From positions 744,001 through 808,000 of the forward strand of contig JAACMV010000004.1 in assembly GCA_010909725.1 (NCBI GenBank): a stretch of 64,000 nt of DNA, given 5' to 3'. Within the stretch, counting starts at the first letter, position 1, and each line of letters opens with the position of its first letter. Of the stretch, positions 1 to 11,506 are shown piece after piece. This stretch comes from Picochlorum sp. 'celeri'. Its lineage: Eukaryota; Chlorophyta; Trebouxiophyceae. The translations under genes were made by a program, and so were the position numbers. Below the pieces are notes generated by a model. That model saw only the letters and a list, made by a program, of their open reading frames with translations, had not been told where the DNA came from and did no database searches.

Positions 1-977
1 ATCGCTTGCAAATGGGACAGTACCACAAAATTTCCATGAACCAGTATCAACAGAGCACGCTTCAATAGATTGTACCAGCCCATAATCTATCAAAACAACT
101 TCTTCTTCTCGTCCCTGTCTCCTTCGGATCATAAAGTTCTGCAACAGGTATGGCTTTTGGTTCGAGTTTTAGAGACATCCACGCATGACAGACAGTCGCA
201 CCTCTGGCTTCACATCTCTGTGGAGATGCCCCAGTTCATGCAAGGATTCCAAAGCATCAATCATCTGGACATACATGTTTCCACGATCCAGATTTGTTGA
301 ATCAGGAGGTACGTCGACCAAAGAAGCATCCAATAATTCCATAGACATCCTGTACGTATGTGGGTGGGCGTGAGTGAGTGACTGAGGTATTCATATGGAG
401 CCCTCATGCATGAGCAACGTTGGGATGCAAGACAAAACATACCATGGAACCCTCTGCGAATCTACAATAAACATGCCAGATCCATAGAACTCTGGCATCC
501 ATTTCCGACGAGAATTTACCTGCTGAATACTTTTTAAAAACTGCCCCTCTCTCTCGAAGGCAGCCCTGCACTCGGACAACAACAGTATGCTCACACCATG
601 CAAACACCCATGCAACAATAATGGCATGCAGACACGCACAATGAGAAGTGCTCGTGAAAACGGTCGGGGGAAAGCATTTTCACCGCTACTGTGACATTAT
701 TATCCACAAGTGTCGATTCAAAAACGACACCATAACCTCCCTCTCCACAAATCCTCAGAGTCCCAGTGCAGAAAGGGAGTCTGCTCGCACCCTCCAACTC
801 TGTGGGCTCTATCACCAAGTGCCCCTCGTCGTATCTCCTCAATAGTTTATTTACTTTTATCACCAATCTGCCATCATCGTCGCCAACGGCGGGCGTACCA
901 CCCCCGTCTTTCGCACCTGGCTCCTCTTGTCGTGGCCAACCACCTAAAGCGCCCATCTTACTCCCCCCTATTCCCAT
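1..977 (-). CDS. CK1-like protein kinase, C-terminus beyond the left edge
   Basis: Partial gene with exons 977-640, 565-443, 349-202 and 138 to the left edge; all junctions keep frame. The protein starts MGIGGSKMGALGG with an acidic, low-complexity leader. The kinase fold follows: glycine loop GEGGYGVVFE, VAIK-type lysine in VAVKML, an alpha-C region with FEREGQFL, the hinge around MELLDASL, catalytic loop HLHRDVKPEN, and DYG in place of DFG in LIDYGLV. The CK1-like activation segment GTVPFAS is the last visible part. The layout and GT(V/A)xFAS-type segment suggest the casein kinase 1 superfamily. A specific subfamily cannot be set without the C-terminal lobe. The DFG-to-DYG change is conservative and need not abolish activity. 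Family assignment is inference; the motifs are read directly. Confidence 0.8.
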
Positions 978-1211
978 CGATATATACCTTTTTTTGTATT
1001 ATTTATATATTAATACCCATATAATATAGATACCGGCACCTCTTATCAACCTCAATGGTATCGAAGAATGGAATAGCGCTCCATGCTTGCATGAAGCCAA
1101 CTGCCCTTGCGACATCGGACCTTGACCCACACAAATACATACATACTCTCTATGACATGACATACGCAATTATTACATTAATTTCAACAACATCTTGTAC
1201 ACACACTGCAT

Positions 1212-1806
1212 TTATCCCTGGAAGGAACAGTTCGGATACGCTTGCATCGCATCCGTTACCGAAGGTCTCTCATCTCTTTGCCAATAGTTAATCACCTCTG
1301 TACATGTATTTAATAACACAATCTTCTCCTGGTTACTGATCCAGTCCCGTTGCTCCAGAGCTTGCCGAAGCTCTTCCCAGGCATCTTCGCCAGGCCAAAA
1401 GAAATACTCTGTCACAGGGCTTCTGTGCCTTCCTTTCCCAAAGACTTGATCGACAGATACTGCCAAATTCTTATCCAACCATAAGAAATTCAGAGAATAT
1501 TCTGCAGTTTCTGGACTTGACGACTCTTGCTTAGTCTCGGGAATTCCTGCCGACTCCGCATGATCTTCGGCTGATTTGATTCTCGTACTCTGGTAGCGTT
1601 CTTTTGAATTAAAGAAGTCAACTCCTCTTACAGATGTTGCAATGCAACAATGCGTGAATCTGCTACGAACAACTGGTCCATGCTGCTGCACATGAAACAC
1701 AGTACTCAGACGCAGGCATGATATGACTGCTGCTATATATGAGAAAATTACATACCAGTGTACGAGATGCTTGTTGTGTGCTCCTACAAGAGCGAATTCC
1801 GAGCAT
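1212..1806 (-). CDS. PSRP3: Plastid-specific 30S ribosomal protein 3 (PSRP-3/Ycf65 family)
   Basis: Two exons, 1806-1756 and 1685-1212, joined in phase 0 across a 70-bp intron with a GTATGT donor and GTGCAG acceptor; about 174 residues. The C-terminal half matches the Ycf65/PSRP-3 signature: FLWLDKNLAVSVDQV, then TEYFFWPGEDAWEEL, and the terminal LLNTCTEVINYWQ. This family is a small subunit protein of the chloroplast ribosome (cS23), encoded in cyanobacteria and some red algal plastids and moved to the nucleus in green plants. The first ~70 residues are basic and serine-rich, as expected for a plastid transit peptide, and the intron falls inside it. Start chosen as the only in-frame ATG upstream of the first exon. 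Function is well supported by family; plastid targeting is inferred. Confidence 0.9.
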
Positions 1807-2190
1807 TTGAGTTTTGAATAGGGTCTTTCGAGTCGATGGAATGCACCTGAACTTGCTCTATAGTATTATTCTTATTGTTCTATTCTCCAATGTGTTATTC
1901 TTAGATGAGTCAAAATTTCTGACCGGATGGATGTATCAGCGTGATGTATGAAGCAGATTCCTCCAACCAGCTGGTGCCTGCAGGCAAGATGATGCAGACA
2001 TTGATCCTCATCCCACAGATCTGTTTCATGCCAATCTGATCAGGCTGATGCAGTCATTATATATTGAATTTGATCATTATACTGTGGCCATCTGGTGTAT
2101 TGTGCAGTGTTGTATGACTGTGCCTGCGCTTCGCTGAGGGCCTTACAACTCGACTACACGTTCGGATTTGCACGTTGGAAAAATAATACT
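1807..2190. other. Divergent intergenic region between PSRP3 and the GDT1-like gene
   Basis: About 380 bp separating two divergently transcribed plastid-protein genes, so it should hold both promoters. It is AT-rich near 1858-1910. The motif GATGATGCAG or close variants occurs twice (about 1988 and 2046), but no snoRNA or tRNA structure could be supported. Confidence 0.4.
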
Positions 2191-3228
2191 ATGGCGACAT
2201 TGGAATTCTTTAATAGAAAAATTATTCAATGCCATCGGTCGAACAAGGTTTCGTTGGGACGGCAACGGGGAGGGAAGGGAGTTGTGCTACAGACTACTAG
2301 GCTGCGTGCAGTGGGCCACAGGAACGTGGATGATGAGGTCGTGAGCGTCATTCAGCCTGTGTGTAAGGACAGTTGTGAGGTGAGTGGGATGGTGGGTGGC
2401 GATGATGGTGTTACTGATCTGATCATGAGATGAGAATTCTAATACATGCAGGTGCAGGGGGAGGGGGAAAAGCATGGCCTTGCCATGTATGCTCTGGCAC
2501 CGCTGTTGGTAGCTGTATCATGTCCATTGGCAGCACATTCTGCTGATTTGTCTCTCGGAGCTACTATGATCCCCGGCATTGTGGGCGACTCTCCCTTTCG
2601 AGAGGGTCTGGTTTCAGCATTCCTTTTGATCTTTTTTTCTGAAATAGGAGATAAAACATTCTTTATAGCGCTTTTATTAGCATTACAAAGGCCTAAAGGA
2701 GTTGTATTCACCGGAACATTTGGTGCATTAGCAATAATGACAGTCATATCAGTTGGACTTGGTAGGGTTCTTCATGGGATTGATGATTTGTTCCCAGACG
2801 TAGGTTTTCCCATAGATGATGCGCTTGCAGTTGCTTTGCTTGTATTCTTTGGAGTTCAAACCCTAGCAAATGCAGCAGAGGCGGATGAGACTGCAGAGGA
2901 GGAGAAGGAGGAGGCCAAAGAAGTTGTAGATGGGATGAGCCAGGAGTATCAAGTGATTAGTCTAGTGATTTCAACATTCGCATTGGTGTTTGCTGCTGAG
3001 TGGGGAGATAAATCGTTTTTGGCAACGATTGCACTCGCCGCAGCCTCAGATCCGTTGGGTGTCATTGCTGGAGCAGTCACAGGTCATGGAGTTGCCACAG
3101 TGATTGCCGTTCTTGGTGGATCATTTTTGGGCAAATATCTTTCTGAAAAGACTGTACAATATGTTGGTGGAAGTCTATTTTTGGTGTTTGCCGCTGCCAC
3201 ATTGCTCGATATTGTACGTGGTGTATGA
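2191..3228 (+). CDS. GDT1/UPF0016 cation transporter, plastid type (PAM71-like)
   Basis: Two exons, 2191-2379 and 2452-3228, joined in phase 0 over a 72-bp GTGAGT..GCAG intron; about 321 residues. Two copies of the family signature E-x-G-D-(K/R)-(T/S) are present: EIGDKT in the first repeat and EWGDKS in the second, separated by an acidic linker (EADETAEEEKEEAKE). Six to seven hydrophobic segments surround them. The family (yeast Gdt1, human TMEM165, plant PAM71/CMT1) moves Mn2+/Ca2+ across membranes. The long basic N-terminus without strong hydrophobicity suggests a plastid transit peptide, so a thylakoid or envelope Mn2+ transporter is likely. It ends 21 bp before the convergent HPT gene, leaving almost no room for separate 3' UTRs. 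Confidence 0.85.
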
Positions 3229-3249
3229 TTTCAAAAAAAAAATACAAAC

Positions 3250-4446
3250 CTATCTGAATAAAGGTACAAACAAATATTCGGCGTAAAACGCCTTCCACAC
3301 ATCCATGTAACAACTATAAATGCTTTTTGGATCCCTCAAATCAGTCTGATGTGCCCGTGACCATAGAAACAAGGACATGAGTCCGTGCAGAGCAATACTT
3401 ACCAACCTCGTGCCCCCCTCCATGTATGCTATCGAATAACCTATGGATGACATGTACGCTAGTTCTAACAAAGTAATACAGGTCCAAAACACTCTTTTCG
3501 GACCGAGGCGAACGGTAAATGTTTTGACACCAGCCTGTCCATCACCATCCATGTCAGGAATATCTTTGAACATGGCAATGACAATCGAGAATACAAACAT
3601 GAACATGGTCGCAAATAACAGAGACCTTTCAGCTAAAATATCGTGCAGCCCTATGTTATTCTGTATGATTCCTGTAGATTGACACAGCTTCATATGGAAA
3701 AAGAAACCAAATTGGACAAGGACAGCCCTGACAGAAAGAATGCATGCAGCTGCAACTGCAGGGTATTTTTTCCATCTCATGAGTGGTAAATCCATAGAAT
3801 AAAGTATTCCAAGTAGTAAACTGCCCGATAGGGTGAGTATGAGAGGTTGTGACTGTGCCAAGGCTCCGAGGGCTAGAGAAACAAATCCTGAACTCCCTAC
3901 AATCCACCAAGCTGTATCTACTCGCAATTCTCCCGAGGCAAGTGGCAAATATGGCTTATTTATCTTATCTATCTCTATATCATAAATTTGATTCAATCCA
4001 ACTATGCAAATATTCATTAGAAGAGCAGGCACAAGTGCTTTCGCAACATGTTTGACTGCATCAAACAGAGGCACACCAGTGTTGCACCCGAGAAGTGATA
4101 TCGAAATCACCGAAACTAGCGTCCCCAACATTGTATGGGGTCTAGAAAACTTGTATATAGAGGACAGTAAACCTATCAGGGAGCGATCATCACCTGGAGT
4201 CGCAAACTCCGAGGAGTATCTAGTTGTTGACTTGCAGGGCCAGTATGCTGTAGATGGTCCTTTCTCATGGCCCGATCGTTCTCCCCTCTCAAACTTTTCC
4301 CATTGCATTGCAGGGTATTTCATCTTCCCAAAACTCCAAGCGAATGACGATGATTGCATTTTTGCCCCCGCATAGGACGCTCTCTGCCTTAAACTCCTGC
4401 TGGGCATATCCAGGCCAGCTGGAATCAGTGATAGCGTTGAAGCCAT
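3250..4446 (-). CDS. VTE2: Homogentisate phytyltransferase (tocopherol biosynthesis)
   Basis: Single uninterrupted 398-residue reading frame, unusual here because most neighbours have introns. It is a UbiA-family prenyltransferase with both aspartate-rich motifs: NQIYDIEIDKINKPYLPLAS (first, binding prenyl diphosphate through Mg2+) and KDIPDMDGDG (second). The DIEIDK-INKPYLPLASGE form is closer to homogentisate phytyltransferase than to the solanesyltransferase, which usually reads DIGIDK..PIAAGD. The enzyme condenses homogentisate with phytyl diphosphate, the committed step to tocopherol, in the plastid inner envelope. About 90 N-terminal residues rich in Ser, Arg and Lys look like a transit peptide; eight or nine membrane segments follow. 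HPT rather than HST is inferred from those motif residues. Confidence 0.87.
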   Translation of the reverse strand: MASTLSLIPAGLDMPSRSLRQRASYAGAKMQSSSFAWSFGKMKYPAMQWEKFERGERSGHEKGPSTAYWPCKSTTRYSSEFATPGDDRSLIGLLSSIYKFSRPHTMLGTLVSVISISLLGCNTGVPLFDAVKHVAKALVPALLMNICIVGLNQIYDIEIDKINKPYLPLASGELRVDTAWWIVGSSGFVSLALGALAQSQPLILTLSGSLLLGILYSMDLPLMRWKKYPAVAAACILSVRAVLVQFGFFFHMKLCQSTGIIQNNIGLHDILAERSLLFATMFMFVFSIVIAMFKDIPDMDGDGQAGVKTFTVRLGPKRVFWTCITLLELAYMSSIGYSIAYMEGGTRLVSIALHGLMSLFLWSRAHQTDLRDPKSIYSCYMDVWKAFYAEYLFVPLFR

Positions 4447-5176
4447 GATCCAGCGTTCAAGTCGAATCGAATTTTATGATGCTGGCAGTACTATTCAATT
4501 ACCATGGATGTCTTCACCGGAAGAACAACAATCCTAAAGGAAATGATCGGCCTTCTTGCACGAGAACCGATCAGCCCCCCTATCCCTCCTCCCGATACTG
4601 GCGTGTCACCACAATACCAAATAAGTTAAGTTGTTTTGGATGATGCACGAGGAGGGCCGAATATCTCACCCGTGATTTGCATTGATCCGAGCCCGAACAC
4701 TGCCCAGTCAGATCAATGCCATGACCGGCTGGTCTGCACGTGCCACGATGGTGCATCATGATCATGACGGATCACTATTCTGAGACCATTCAGACAGGCG
4801 AGTTACACTACAGGAATCGCTCAGACCTGTAGAAAGTCGTCTAGGTCTACGAACTTCTGATATGTGCATATTTGCCTACGATGCATCCACACATGCCGTC
4901 ACATGCTAACGTCGTGAGATCTTTGGCCAAGCAATCTCCATCTCCCTCAGATCCATACGGTCCAGAGTGTTCCTCGATGGGCCAATGCATATCGCTTCCA
5001 ATGTGTACTGACGAGGCAAGTGCGCCCGTTTGAGATTTGCGATGGATAGGGTCGACAGCAATACTCCGACATCTTCATGTACTTCCCTGCACGCTTTCAC
5101 AGCATCCACTAGCGATTATAATCTCAATAGCATCTGATTTACGGTTCATCAGCTCCACGCATTTTGGATTTGAAGC
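4447..5176. other. Long divergent intergenic region between HPT and aquaporin
   Basis: About 730 bp without a supportable gene. Open frames here are short and lack conserved motifs. It should contain the promoters of the two flanking divergent genes. Local dyads such as TGCATCATGATCATGA near 4751 are visible, but no tRNA or known ncRNA was recognised. Confidence 0.4.
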
Positions 5177-6208
5177 ATGGCGGCGACAAACGAACACGAG
5201 GGGTCTAATATGGTTTCCGGTTTCGTGAACCGGCTTCCGTTCAGTGTTAAAGCTTCTGTGGCAGAGTTAATTGCCACTGCAATTTTTGTGTATATTGGAA
5301 CAGGTACGCCGTCCTCGGTTTGAAGTTTGGGAGACGCGATACATGACGACGTACGATAACGCACTGCAGGTACTGCAACAACGTTTGGGTCCAGAATCGA
5401 TCCTGAAACAGGTTATACCGATGAATCTTTGAATACTACTGACCTTGTTGAGTCCGCCCAAGGTCAGTCAAATGTCGAGGCTGAGGTTTTGGCTCTCGGA
5501 GAGCAATTGACACAGCTTGGTCAGACAATGAAGGTCACGGCATCCTGGGGGGTCACGACAGCACTTGCATTCGGTTTTTCGATTACAGTCCTCGCATATG
5601 CGACTTCTCATATTTCAGGTGGACAGCTTAACCCAGCAGTCACTTTTTCATTGGCCTTGGTGAGATCAATTCCTATTTCACAAGCAATTGCAAACACTGT
5701 TGCTCAGATTGTGGGAGCTATTTTGGGATCAGGTTTCCTTTACGGCACAATTCCCGAGGGGAACGAGAATACTCTAGGAAGCAACATAATCTCTCCTGGT
5801 GTAGGATTTGGTAATGCACTCTTGGGTGAAATTGTAATGACTACAGTACTATGCATGGTTGTACTCGAGACGGGAAGAAACAAGCATAGCGCAATATCCA
5901 AGAGTTTTGCTCCTCTTGCTATCGGTTTTGCAGTTTTCTGCGCCCATGCAGTACTGCTTCCAATTGATGGATGCTCAATCAACCCAGCTCGCTCTCTTGG
6001 CCCAGCCATTGTAACCAGTACCTGGCCTTCCAATTTTTGGGTATTCATTGTTGGACCATACATCGGGGCATTTTGTGCCATCTTCCCATACTTGTTCTTT
6101 GGATGGGACTTTGAGATTGAGAAGTATCAGGACCCTATCAATATCAGGACTTTGATTGGGAAGACAAAGAAGACGTTGACATCTTTCACTGGCAGTGAAG
6201 ATGTGTAA
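5177..6208 (+). CDS. Aquaporin / major intrinsic protein with an extended first loop
   Basis: Two exons, 5177-5303 and 5370-6208, with the intron splitting a Gly codon; about 321 residues. Both half-helix signatures are present: GGQLNPAVTF near residue 129 and GCSINPARSLGPA near 246, each with an intact NPA. The Arg after the second NPA fits the ar/R selectivity filter. Six hydrophobic helices can be traced. Between helix 1 (AELIATAIFVYIGTG) and helix 2 (GVTTALAFGFSITVLAY) lies a hydrophilic insert of about 50 residues, far longer than the usual loop A. Water-permeable aquaporins usually carry His in helix 5 of the filter, but I did not resolve the other filter positions, so substrate is uncertain. 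Membrane location cannot be set from sequence. Confidence 0.88.
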
Positions 6209-6418
6209 GTACAGATGTGCCACCCTGGTGTGTTTCAGCACAGGGTTTTACACAGGGCCGGTATGAATGGTGTGTGCAAATTTTTTTGGAGAGATTTACG
6301 TTTCCATGCCCTGTTTATATGAACAGTGGAATCAGAGAGAGATGCAGAAAATTCTTATGGAAGATTGTGTTTGAGAGAGAAGTTTACATGGCTTTTTTGT
6401 TACTTCGAGTAAGACTGT

Positions 6419-7718
6419 TCATCTTTTTCTTCTTCTTTTTTTATTCTTTCTAATGGAATCCTCCACGCCCCTCCGATCGGTATGGGACGGCAAGGAAACC
6501 CAATCTTCCCAAGATTTCAAGGGTAGATCTTTGTCCTTACCGGTGCCATTACTAACACACTTCTTGCTCTTCTTCCTGTGACTTTTGGTATCACCTATCC
6601 GAATAAATTCTGTCTTTCTTTGACCTAGAGATGGTACTGCCTCGCGAACTTGAATCTTCTCCAACTTCTCTGAATTTTGGACGGCATGTTTAGCCTCATT
6701 CTTCTCCACGCTGTCTGCTACTCTGGACGGACCATTCTCTTCCGATACCATGCCCAACATAGGCACACTAGATGTTTCGAAAGCGGGAGCGATATCTTCA
6801 GCCTGGGTGTCAGCAACACCTTTGTCTGTGTCACAGATGATCTGCATCAGATCTTCCCTCCGAACTGGCAACCCATGGTCTTCTGTGACGACACAACCGG
6901 GATCCATGCCTGGGGATGAATGTCCGTCTGGCCCTGAGATATATAAACCAAGTAAGTTTCTATCCTTCATGCCCTCTAATCTCGAATTCATCCGTAGCCC
7001 TGGTACTTGCCCCTTTTGAACACTGCACAACACATGATCTGGCAGTTGCTTCACATCAATTCCACATCCATTACTTGGACTCTCTCTACTCGGTAAATAT
7101 CGTATCACATGTACAAAGGAATTGTACTCGTTGCATTTCTGTCGCAAAAGAGAAACAGATAGCAACTGTATCCTAGCGCAGACTGCCAAACATGCAACAG
7201 AAAGAGGCATAAAAAATGATTGTGCCAGCTGAACACAACACTGTTTCGCTGCCTTAAAACACGCTTGTATCACTGAAACAAGCAACTGGCATTGGCCTAG
7301 AATACATTCCAATCTCTTGATACCAGATTCAACACAAGGAACCTGCCTCTCACAAACAGACATGACAGGCATTGATGCCTTCTTCAGGGCAACATACACA
7401 GACACGCTCTCCTCAACAATGCTACATACTCGTACTATCAAGCGGAAAACATGCTCCATCTTTTTATAAAATAATGACGCGACATGCTGATCCCTATTCC
7501 TTCTCAACACCCTTCTCAGCAAGTCAACCTCTTGTCGCAGCAATGGTCCCTCCTCTTCCACCTGCATCAAACGTTTATATATACATCATTCAAACATATA
7601 GACGGACTTTGTTCGCCATTCAAAGGATCCGCACCCCCCGAATGCTCTGCATTTGAATGTGCATGAGATTCGTCCATTCCTGAGTGACCATACAATGAAT
7701 CAAAGGTTCCTTTGCCAT
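6419..7718 (-). CDS. Basic nuclear protein, possibly NEPRO-like (nucleolar)
   Basis: Proposed exons 7718-7635 and 7561-6419, joined in phase 0 across a 73-bp intron starting GTGCGG; about 408 residues. The first exon is less certain than the second. The N-terminal third is helical with RRNRDQHVASLFYKKMEHVF and several Cys-rich helices. This pattern (a run of Arg/Asn/Gln/His then a basic helix) resembles the NEPRO N-terminal domain of nucleolus and neural progenitor proteins, which act with RNase MRP in rRNA processing. The rest is low complexity and ends in a strongly basic tail, NKKRRRKR, typical of nucleolar proteins. Identification rests on weak similarity remembered from the family; an unrelated nuclear protein is possible. 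Confidence 0.45.
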
Positions 7719-7922
7719 TGTAGGTACCTTAGATTACCATTATGTTCACAGCTTTGTATCATATTATTTGAATCCAGGCAGGAAGAGGGCGTGTGTTTTT
7801 TAATCCTTAAACACCAATTTGAGGAGACATTCCCAAATTTGTGATGATAATCATGAATCGTTGACAAATACAACCATGCAGCATGGCACCAACATAAGTA
7901 TTCTTACATATTTATAATCACA

Positions 7923-9387
7923 ATGGGACAGGGACAGAGTACTCCCGGTGGAAATAAGGGCTCAAAGGTAATTTGTTTGCTGATGATCAACAAGTCTCGT
8001 ACCGATGTGTCCACTCACATGAGTTATTCTGCTGTGTAGGATCATAAGAAAAAATATGAGCCTCCACCACCTCCACCTCGAGTGGGTAAGAAGCAGAGAA
8101 GACGACCTGGAGCCTCTGCTCTGGGAACGAAATTACCAACTGTTGTTCCGACCGCAAAATGCAAACTTCGTCAGTTGAAGCTTGAGCGAATCAAGGATTG
8201 GCTTTTAATGGAAGAAGAATATGTGACGAACCAGGAAAGATTGAAACCCCAGGAGGAGCGGAACGAGGAGGACAGATCAAAGGTGGATGACCTGCGAGGG
8301 TCTCCGTTGAGCGTGGGGTCATTGGAGGAGCTGATTGATGAAAAGTATGTTTTTGACATGTAGTGTATAAGGGAAGATGTCCGTGTGGACTGAACTGACG
8401 GTTGTGTGTTGTGTGTGTAGTCACGCTATTGTGTCCTCTCCTGTGGGCCCAGAGTATTACGTGGGAATCATGTCCTTTGTCGACCGCTCTCAATTGGAAC
8501 CTGGCTGTTCAGTGCTTTTACACAATAAAGGAAATCAGATTGTAGGTATTCTAAGTGATGAAGCAGATCCGGCAATCAGTGTCATGAAGGTTGAGCATTC
8601 CCCATCTGAGACATATGCTGATGTTGGTGGTTTGGAGCAGCAAGTGCAAGAAATAAAGGAAGCTGTTGAGCTTCCTCTGACTCATCCTGAATTATATGAT
8701 GATATAGGAATCAAGCCTCCAAAGGGGGTGATTTTATATGGAGAGCCAGGAACAGGAAAAACGTTGCTGGCAAAGGCTGTTGCCAACTCGACGTCTGCCA
8801 CCTTTTTGAGAGTTGTAGGATCTGAGTTAATCCAGAAATACTTGGGAGATGGGCCCAAACTTGTTCGTGAACTGTTCAAAGTAGCAGACGAGCTGGCTCC
8901 TTCTATTGTCTTCATAGATGAAATTGATGCGGTAGGCACCAAGAGATATGATGCGAATAGCGGAGGAGAGCGTGAGATTCAAAGAACAATGTTGGAGTTG
9001 CTCAATCAGCTTGATGGCTTTGATTCTCTCCACGATGTCAAAGTCATCATGGCAACCAATAGAATTGACTCACTGGATCCCGCCCTCATCAGACCAGGTC
9101 GCATTGATAGAAAGATTGAATTCCCCCTTCCGGATCAAAAGACAAAGCGGAGAATCTTTCAGATTCACACATCAAAAATGTCTCTATCGGACGATGTGAA
9201 TGTCGAGGAATTCGTCATGGCCAAGGATGAACTCTCAGGTGCAGACATCAAGGCCATGTGTACAGAGTCGGGACTGCTAGCGCTTCGAGAACGTCGTATG
9301 AAAGTAACCATGGCAGACTTTAGAAAGGCAAAAGAAAAGGTTCTGTATCGCAAGAAGGATAATCTGCCTGAAGGATTGTACATGTAA
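7923..9387 (+). CDS. RPT2: 26S proteasome regulatory ATPase RPT2
   Basis: Three exons, 7923-7967, 8040-8344 and 8421-9387, all in frame; about 438 residues, the usual RPT2 length. The N-terminus MGQGQS is the conserved N-myristoylation site of RPT2. A proline run (PPPPPPR) and a coiled coil follow. The OB segment carries [15 protein letters not shown]. The AAA+ module has Walker A GEPGTGKT (proteasomal ATPases mostly have GPPGTGKT or GAPGTGKT), Walker B IVFIDEID, and an arginine finger region [15 protein letters not shown]. The C-terminus EGLYM is an HbYX-type tail that docks into the 20S alpha ring. RPT2 is an essential ring subunit that opens the 20S gate. Assignment is firm. Confidence 0.95.
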
Positions 9388-9496
9388 CAAGGGCTGTTTC
9401 ATCTTCATCTCTTGCATGCCTCGTAGTAGGCAATACCCGGGCAGATCTAATCTAATATGAATTCAAAATATCTATTTTTATGCAAACAATGATATA

Positions 9497-11418
9497 ATGA
9501 AAGAACATCCGCTCGTTGAACACCTTCTGTCCGGTCTAGGTGCGCATTCTGAGATTTGAAATTTGGTTGGGCTTGTTCTCTGATTCTTGTGACAATCAAT
9601 GATACCCAATGTATATATTTTTCAGGATTTGAGGAAACAGTGGGTGTAGATGCGTTATATGATGCTTTCTCAGAGTTTCTGCTGACCGAAAAGCTCTCCG
9701 AATCCCAGGTGAGAAATTGCAGCCAGGATGTTTCAAGATTTCTCGCGTGGTTCTTCAGAAATGAGGAAGAAGAATATGAAGATGAGGATGACAAGAGTGG
9801 AGAGTATCAATTCTCAGAGGATCGGAGAGCAACTGAGAAGAGCACCCCCAACCTGGCATGTAGTGGTGAATTAGAGAATGGCCATGTGATTCTTCCGAGT
9901 GAGATTTCTCGCGGTGATGGGGGCGAAGTAAACGATTGTGCATTTGTCAGTAGCCAAGGGCAAAGAGATGGCATGCATTCAAATCCAACAGGTGAGTTAC
10001 AGGTGGACGGCAATGCTGACATTTTGGATTTCACCAATGCATACGTGTTTGGAAACTCGGCATTCCGGCCGAAACAGAGAGAGATTTCGCAGAGTGCTTT
10101 ATTAGGAAAGGATATATTCGTTTTGATGCCCACAGGAGGAGGCAAGAGTTTATGTTATCAGTTACCAGCAGTCATTTCACAGGGCGTTACAATTGTCGTG
10201 ACTCCATTATTATCCCTCATGCAAGATCAAGTGCAGTCTTTGTGTACACTTGATTGCGGCGGGGTACCAACAAGTTTCTTGTCTTCTCAACAAAGTCTGA
10301 AAGAAAGCAGGGCTGTCCATGCTGAGTTGCAGAAGGACAACCCTTGTTTGAAGCTTTTGTTTGTGACTCCAGAGCAGCTTGTTTCCAGTGAGAAACTAAA
10401 AGCTAGCCTTCGAACGTTATTTTCAAAAGGTAAATTGGCTAGGCTTGTCGTGGACGAATGTCATTGCGTCTCTCAATGGGGACATGATTTTCGACCAGAG
10501 TACAAGCAAATAGGGCATGTCAAGCAGATGTATTTTCCAGGTTTGCCAGTGACAGCTTTGACTGCAACTGCGACGGCATCAGTCCGTTCTGATGTGATAC
10601 AATCTTTGAAGATGAAAAACTTTGAATCTTTTGTAGTGTCCTTCTTTCGGGAAAATCTCACCATGAGAGTCATTCCAAAGGATTACAAGAAGGATCCTGA
10701 ATCCGAAATCCCAGCATGGGAAGCTAGAATATTAGAATACGTTCAGAGGAGAGGGAATCAGTCTGGTATAGTGTATTGCTTGTCCAGAGACGACTGTGAA
10801 GCCATGGCATGCATGTTGAATAATGTAGCTGGTGTCCCTTCAGCGCATTACCATGCAGGAATGACTGCTGGTCAGAGAACTGCTGTACAAAATAAATGGA
10901 GAAAAGGAGATATCAAAGTTGTTGCTGCTACAATAGCTTTCGGTATGGGTATAGACCATCCAAACGTTCGTTATGTCATTCATGCGACCATGTCAAAATC
11001 GCTTGAGGGGTACTATCAGGAAGCTGGAAGATGTGCTAGAGATGGGCTTCCGGGAGAATGTCTATTGTTTTATGGCAAAAGGGATGGGCCTAGAATATTG
11101 AATTTATTGAGGAAAGGGAAGAAGAAAGGCTCGTATTTTCAAAAGCAACTTGCCATTTTTCATGCAGTTACAGAATATTGTTGCACAAGCACAGTATGTA
11201 GGCATGCCCAGATACTGAAATATCTAGGAGAAGACTGGGATAGGAAAGAATGCGGCTCAAGCTGCGACGTATGTCTCAAAGAAATTGTTCATTTACTGGA
11301 GCATGAGAAGCCCAAGGGCAAGAGTCGACAGAAAAAGGTGCATGTCCAGACAAACCCTCAACCAAAAAAAAAAGTGTTTGCAGGTTTTACAACCGCTCTA
11401 TCTCTCACCAAAAAATGA
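9497..11418 (+). CDS. RecQ-family DNA helicase
   Basis: Two exons, 9497-9539 and 9626-11418, with the intron splitting a Gly codon; 611 residues. The helicase core begins near residue 180 with FRPKQREISQSAL, then motif I MPTGGGKSLCYQLPA, motif Ia VVTPLLSLMQDQ, motif II VVDECHCVSQWGHDFRPEY including the RecQ aromatic-rich loop, motif III TALTATATASV, motif V IAFGMGIDHPNVRYVIH and motif VI QEAGRCARDG. A zinc-binding RecQ-Ct segment follows (YCCTSTVCRH...CDVC). No HRDC domain is seen, and the protein ends in a basic tail, which suits short RecQ forms such as RECQL/RecQ5-like or plant RecQl2/3 types. The 160-residue N-terminus is acidic and unrecognised. Role: 3'-5' unwinding in recombination and repair. 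Confidence 0.92.
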
Positions 11419-11506
11419 GGTTCTAATTATTTTATTTATTTTTCATTCAAATGTCAATCAAAGCAAGTCAGGGAAAAAATGCTGCAATAAAAATGTCGTT
11501 GCCAGT

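Noticed and set aside
1980..2060. C/D box snoRNA suggested by repeated GATGATG and CTGAT strings
   Set aside because: Spacing, terminal stem and box D/D' pattern do not fit, and no guide region could be argued.
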